DNA of 64,000 nt from Rathayibacter sp. SD072 (GTDB lineage: Bacteria; Actinomycetota; Actinomycetes; Actinomycetales; Microbacteriaceae), in the NCBI RefSeq assembly GCF_017355185.1, contig NZ_JADILJ010000005.1:61844-125843 (forward strand), in the 5' to 3' direction. Shown one piece after another: positions 63,606 to 64,000 of this stretch. The position numbers were made by a program, and so were the translations under genes. Each line of letters opens with the position of its first letter. The first letter of the stretch is position 1. The notes under the pieces were generated by a model. That model made no database searches. It worked only from the letters and a program-made list of their open reading frames with translations, and had not been told where the DNA came from.

Positions 63606-64000
63606 GTGGAGACGACCCTCGCGCAGGACCACCTCGACGCCGGCGCCCTCGCGGCGCCGCCTCGGACGCTCATCGATGTCCTCCGCGAGACGGCCCGACT
63701 GCACCCCGACGCGTCCGCGCTCGAGGACGCGGCCGGAGCGCTCAGCTACCGGGAGCTCCTCGCCCGCGTCGTCGGCGCGGCCGGCGAGCTGACCGCGGCG
63801 GGAGTCCAGCGCGGCGACCGCGTCGGCGTCCGCATGCCGAGCGGATCGCGCGAGCTCTACCTCTCGATCCTGGCGATCCTCGCGGCCGGCGCCGCCTACG
63901 TCCCCGTCGACGCCGACGACCCCGAGGAGCGCGCGCAGCTGGTGTTCGGCGAGGCGCGCGTGCGGGGCGTCGCGACCGGATCCGGCCGCTTCGAGCGGAT
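63606..64000 (+). CDS. NRPS-like adenylation protein, Pls/PosA-type (partial)
   Basis: The first 131 codons of a protein continuing past the window. They match the N-terminal part of an AMP-binding adenylation domain: DVLRETARLHPDASALEDA, SYRELLARV, VQRGDRVGVRMPSG and the core motif LAILAAGAAYVPVDADDPEER. The pattern resembles Pls/PosA-family peptide synthetases (epsilon-poly-lysine-synthase-like), but the defining C-terminal membrane domains lie outside the window. GTG 63606 follows a GGAGACC at 5-6 nt. A TACCGT box at ~63549 is a possible -10. Confidence 0.75.
   Translation, partial: METTLAQDHLDAGALAAPPRTLIDVLRETARLHPDASALEDAAGALSYRELLARVVGAAGELTAAGVQRGDRVGVRMPSGSRELYLSILAILAAGAAYVPVDADDPEERAQLVFGEARVRGVATGSGRFER

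Overview
The window is chromosomal DNA of a very GC-rich actinobacterium, most likely family Microbacteriaceae. Supporting features are the long arginine/asparagine/glutamine-rich insertion in Rho, a mycothiol-type deacetylase (MshB), the DAP/threonine genes in the order lysA-hom-thrC-thrB, an actinobacterial DUF3117 protein, many GTG starts, and many leaderless genes. It is mainly a housekeeping segment with a few accessory patches. I see no CRISPR array, rRNA, integrase or intact insertion sequence.

Layout: (1) 0.3-6.2 kb is the end of a surface-polysaccharide cluster with visibly lower GC: a Wzy/O-antigen-ligase-like protein, a nucleotidyltransferase, a PqqD-like small protein, a Tat-exported beta-helix protein and a polyprenyl glycosylphosphotransferase. 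(2) 6.5-19 kb, mostly minus strand: prmC-prfA, rho, the lysA-hom-thrC-thrB aspartate-family operon, and argS with a DUF2993 protein. (3) 18.6-22.4 kb: a lipoprotein, a transglutaminase-like protein, tRNA-Arg(CCG) and a gene-poor accessory patch with an OafA-type acyltransferase. (4) 22.5-29.9 kb: an OmpR-type two-component system, a GSP17M-like membrane protein, an operon of a soluble MgtE-N/CBS protein + DUF1003 + Mrp, then tatB, an O-methyltransferase and DUF3117. (5) 30-38 kb: a PIG-V-like mannosyltransferase with dapE, divergent dapD, gltA, and the mshB-fdxA-dapC operon. (6) 38-41.5 kb: the efeUOB iron-uptake operon behind an IdeR/DtxR-type iron box. (7) 41.7-49.2 kb: typA and a dipeptide/oligopeptide ABC importer (dppA-B-C-DF). 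(8) 49.4-51.2 kb: a CPBP-family membrane protein and a DUF559 protein flanked by repeats. (9) 51.3-56.3 kb: the glycine cleavage operon gcvT-gcvH-gcvP behind a tandem glycine riboswitch. (10) 56.3-64 kb: an nrtR-nadA-nadB-nadC-cysteine desulfurase NAD operon, a DHA2-type MFS transporter, and the first 131 codons of an adenylation-domain protein resembling Pls/PosA-family peptide synthetases.

Connections: several genes feed one biosynthetic trunk. Hom, ThrC and ThrB make threonine; DapD, DapC, DapE and LysA make meso-DAP and lysine for the wall. The NAD operon includes its own cysteine desulfurase, plausibly to build the 4Fe-4S cluster of NadA.

Most notable non-coding signals: (a) dapE and dapD diverge from a perfect 19-bp inverted repeat that contains both start codons and both -10 boxes; (b) eight copies of a ~38-nt intergenic repeat whose internal hairpin covaries between copies; (c) about ten genes with a TAnnnT box 6-8 nt before the start codon, i.e. 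leaderless starts; (d) a perfect 11-bp palindrome in the promoter of the two-component operon; (e) palindromes in the nrtR promoter; (f) 20-bp repeats around the DUF559 gene.
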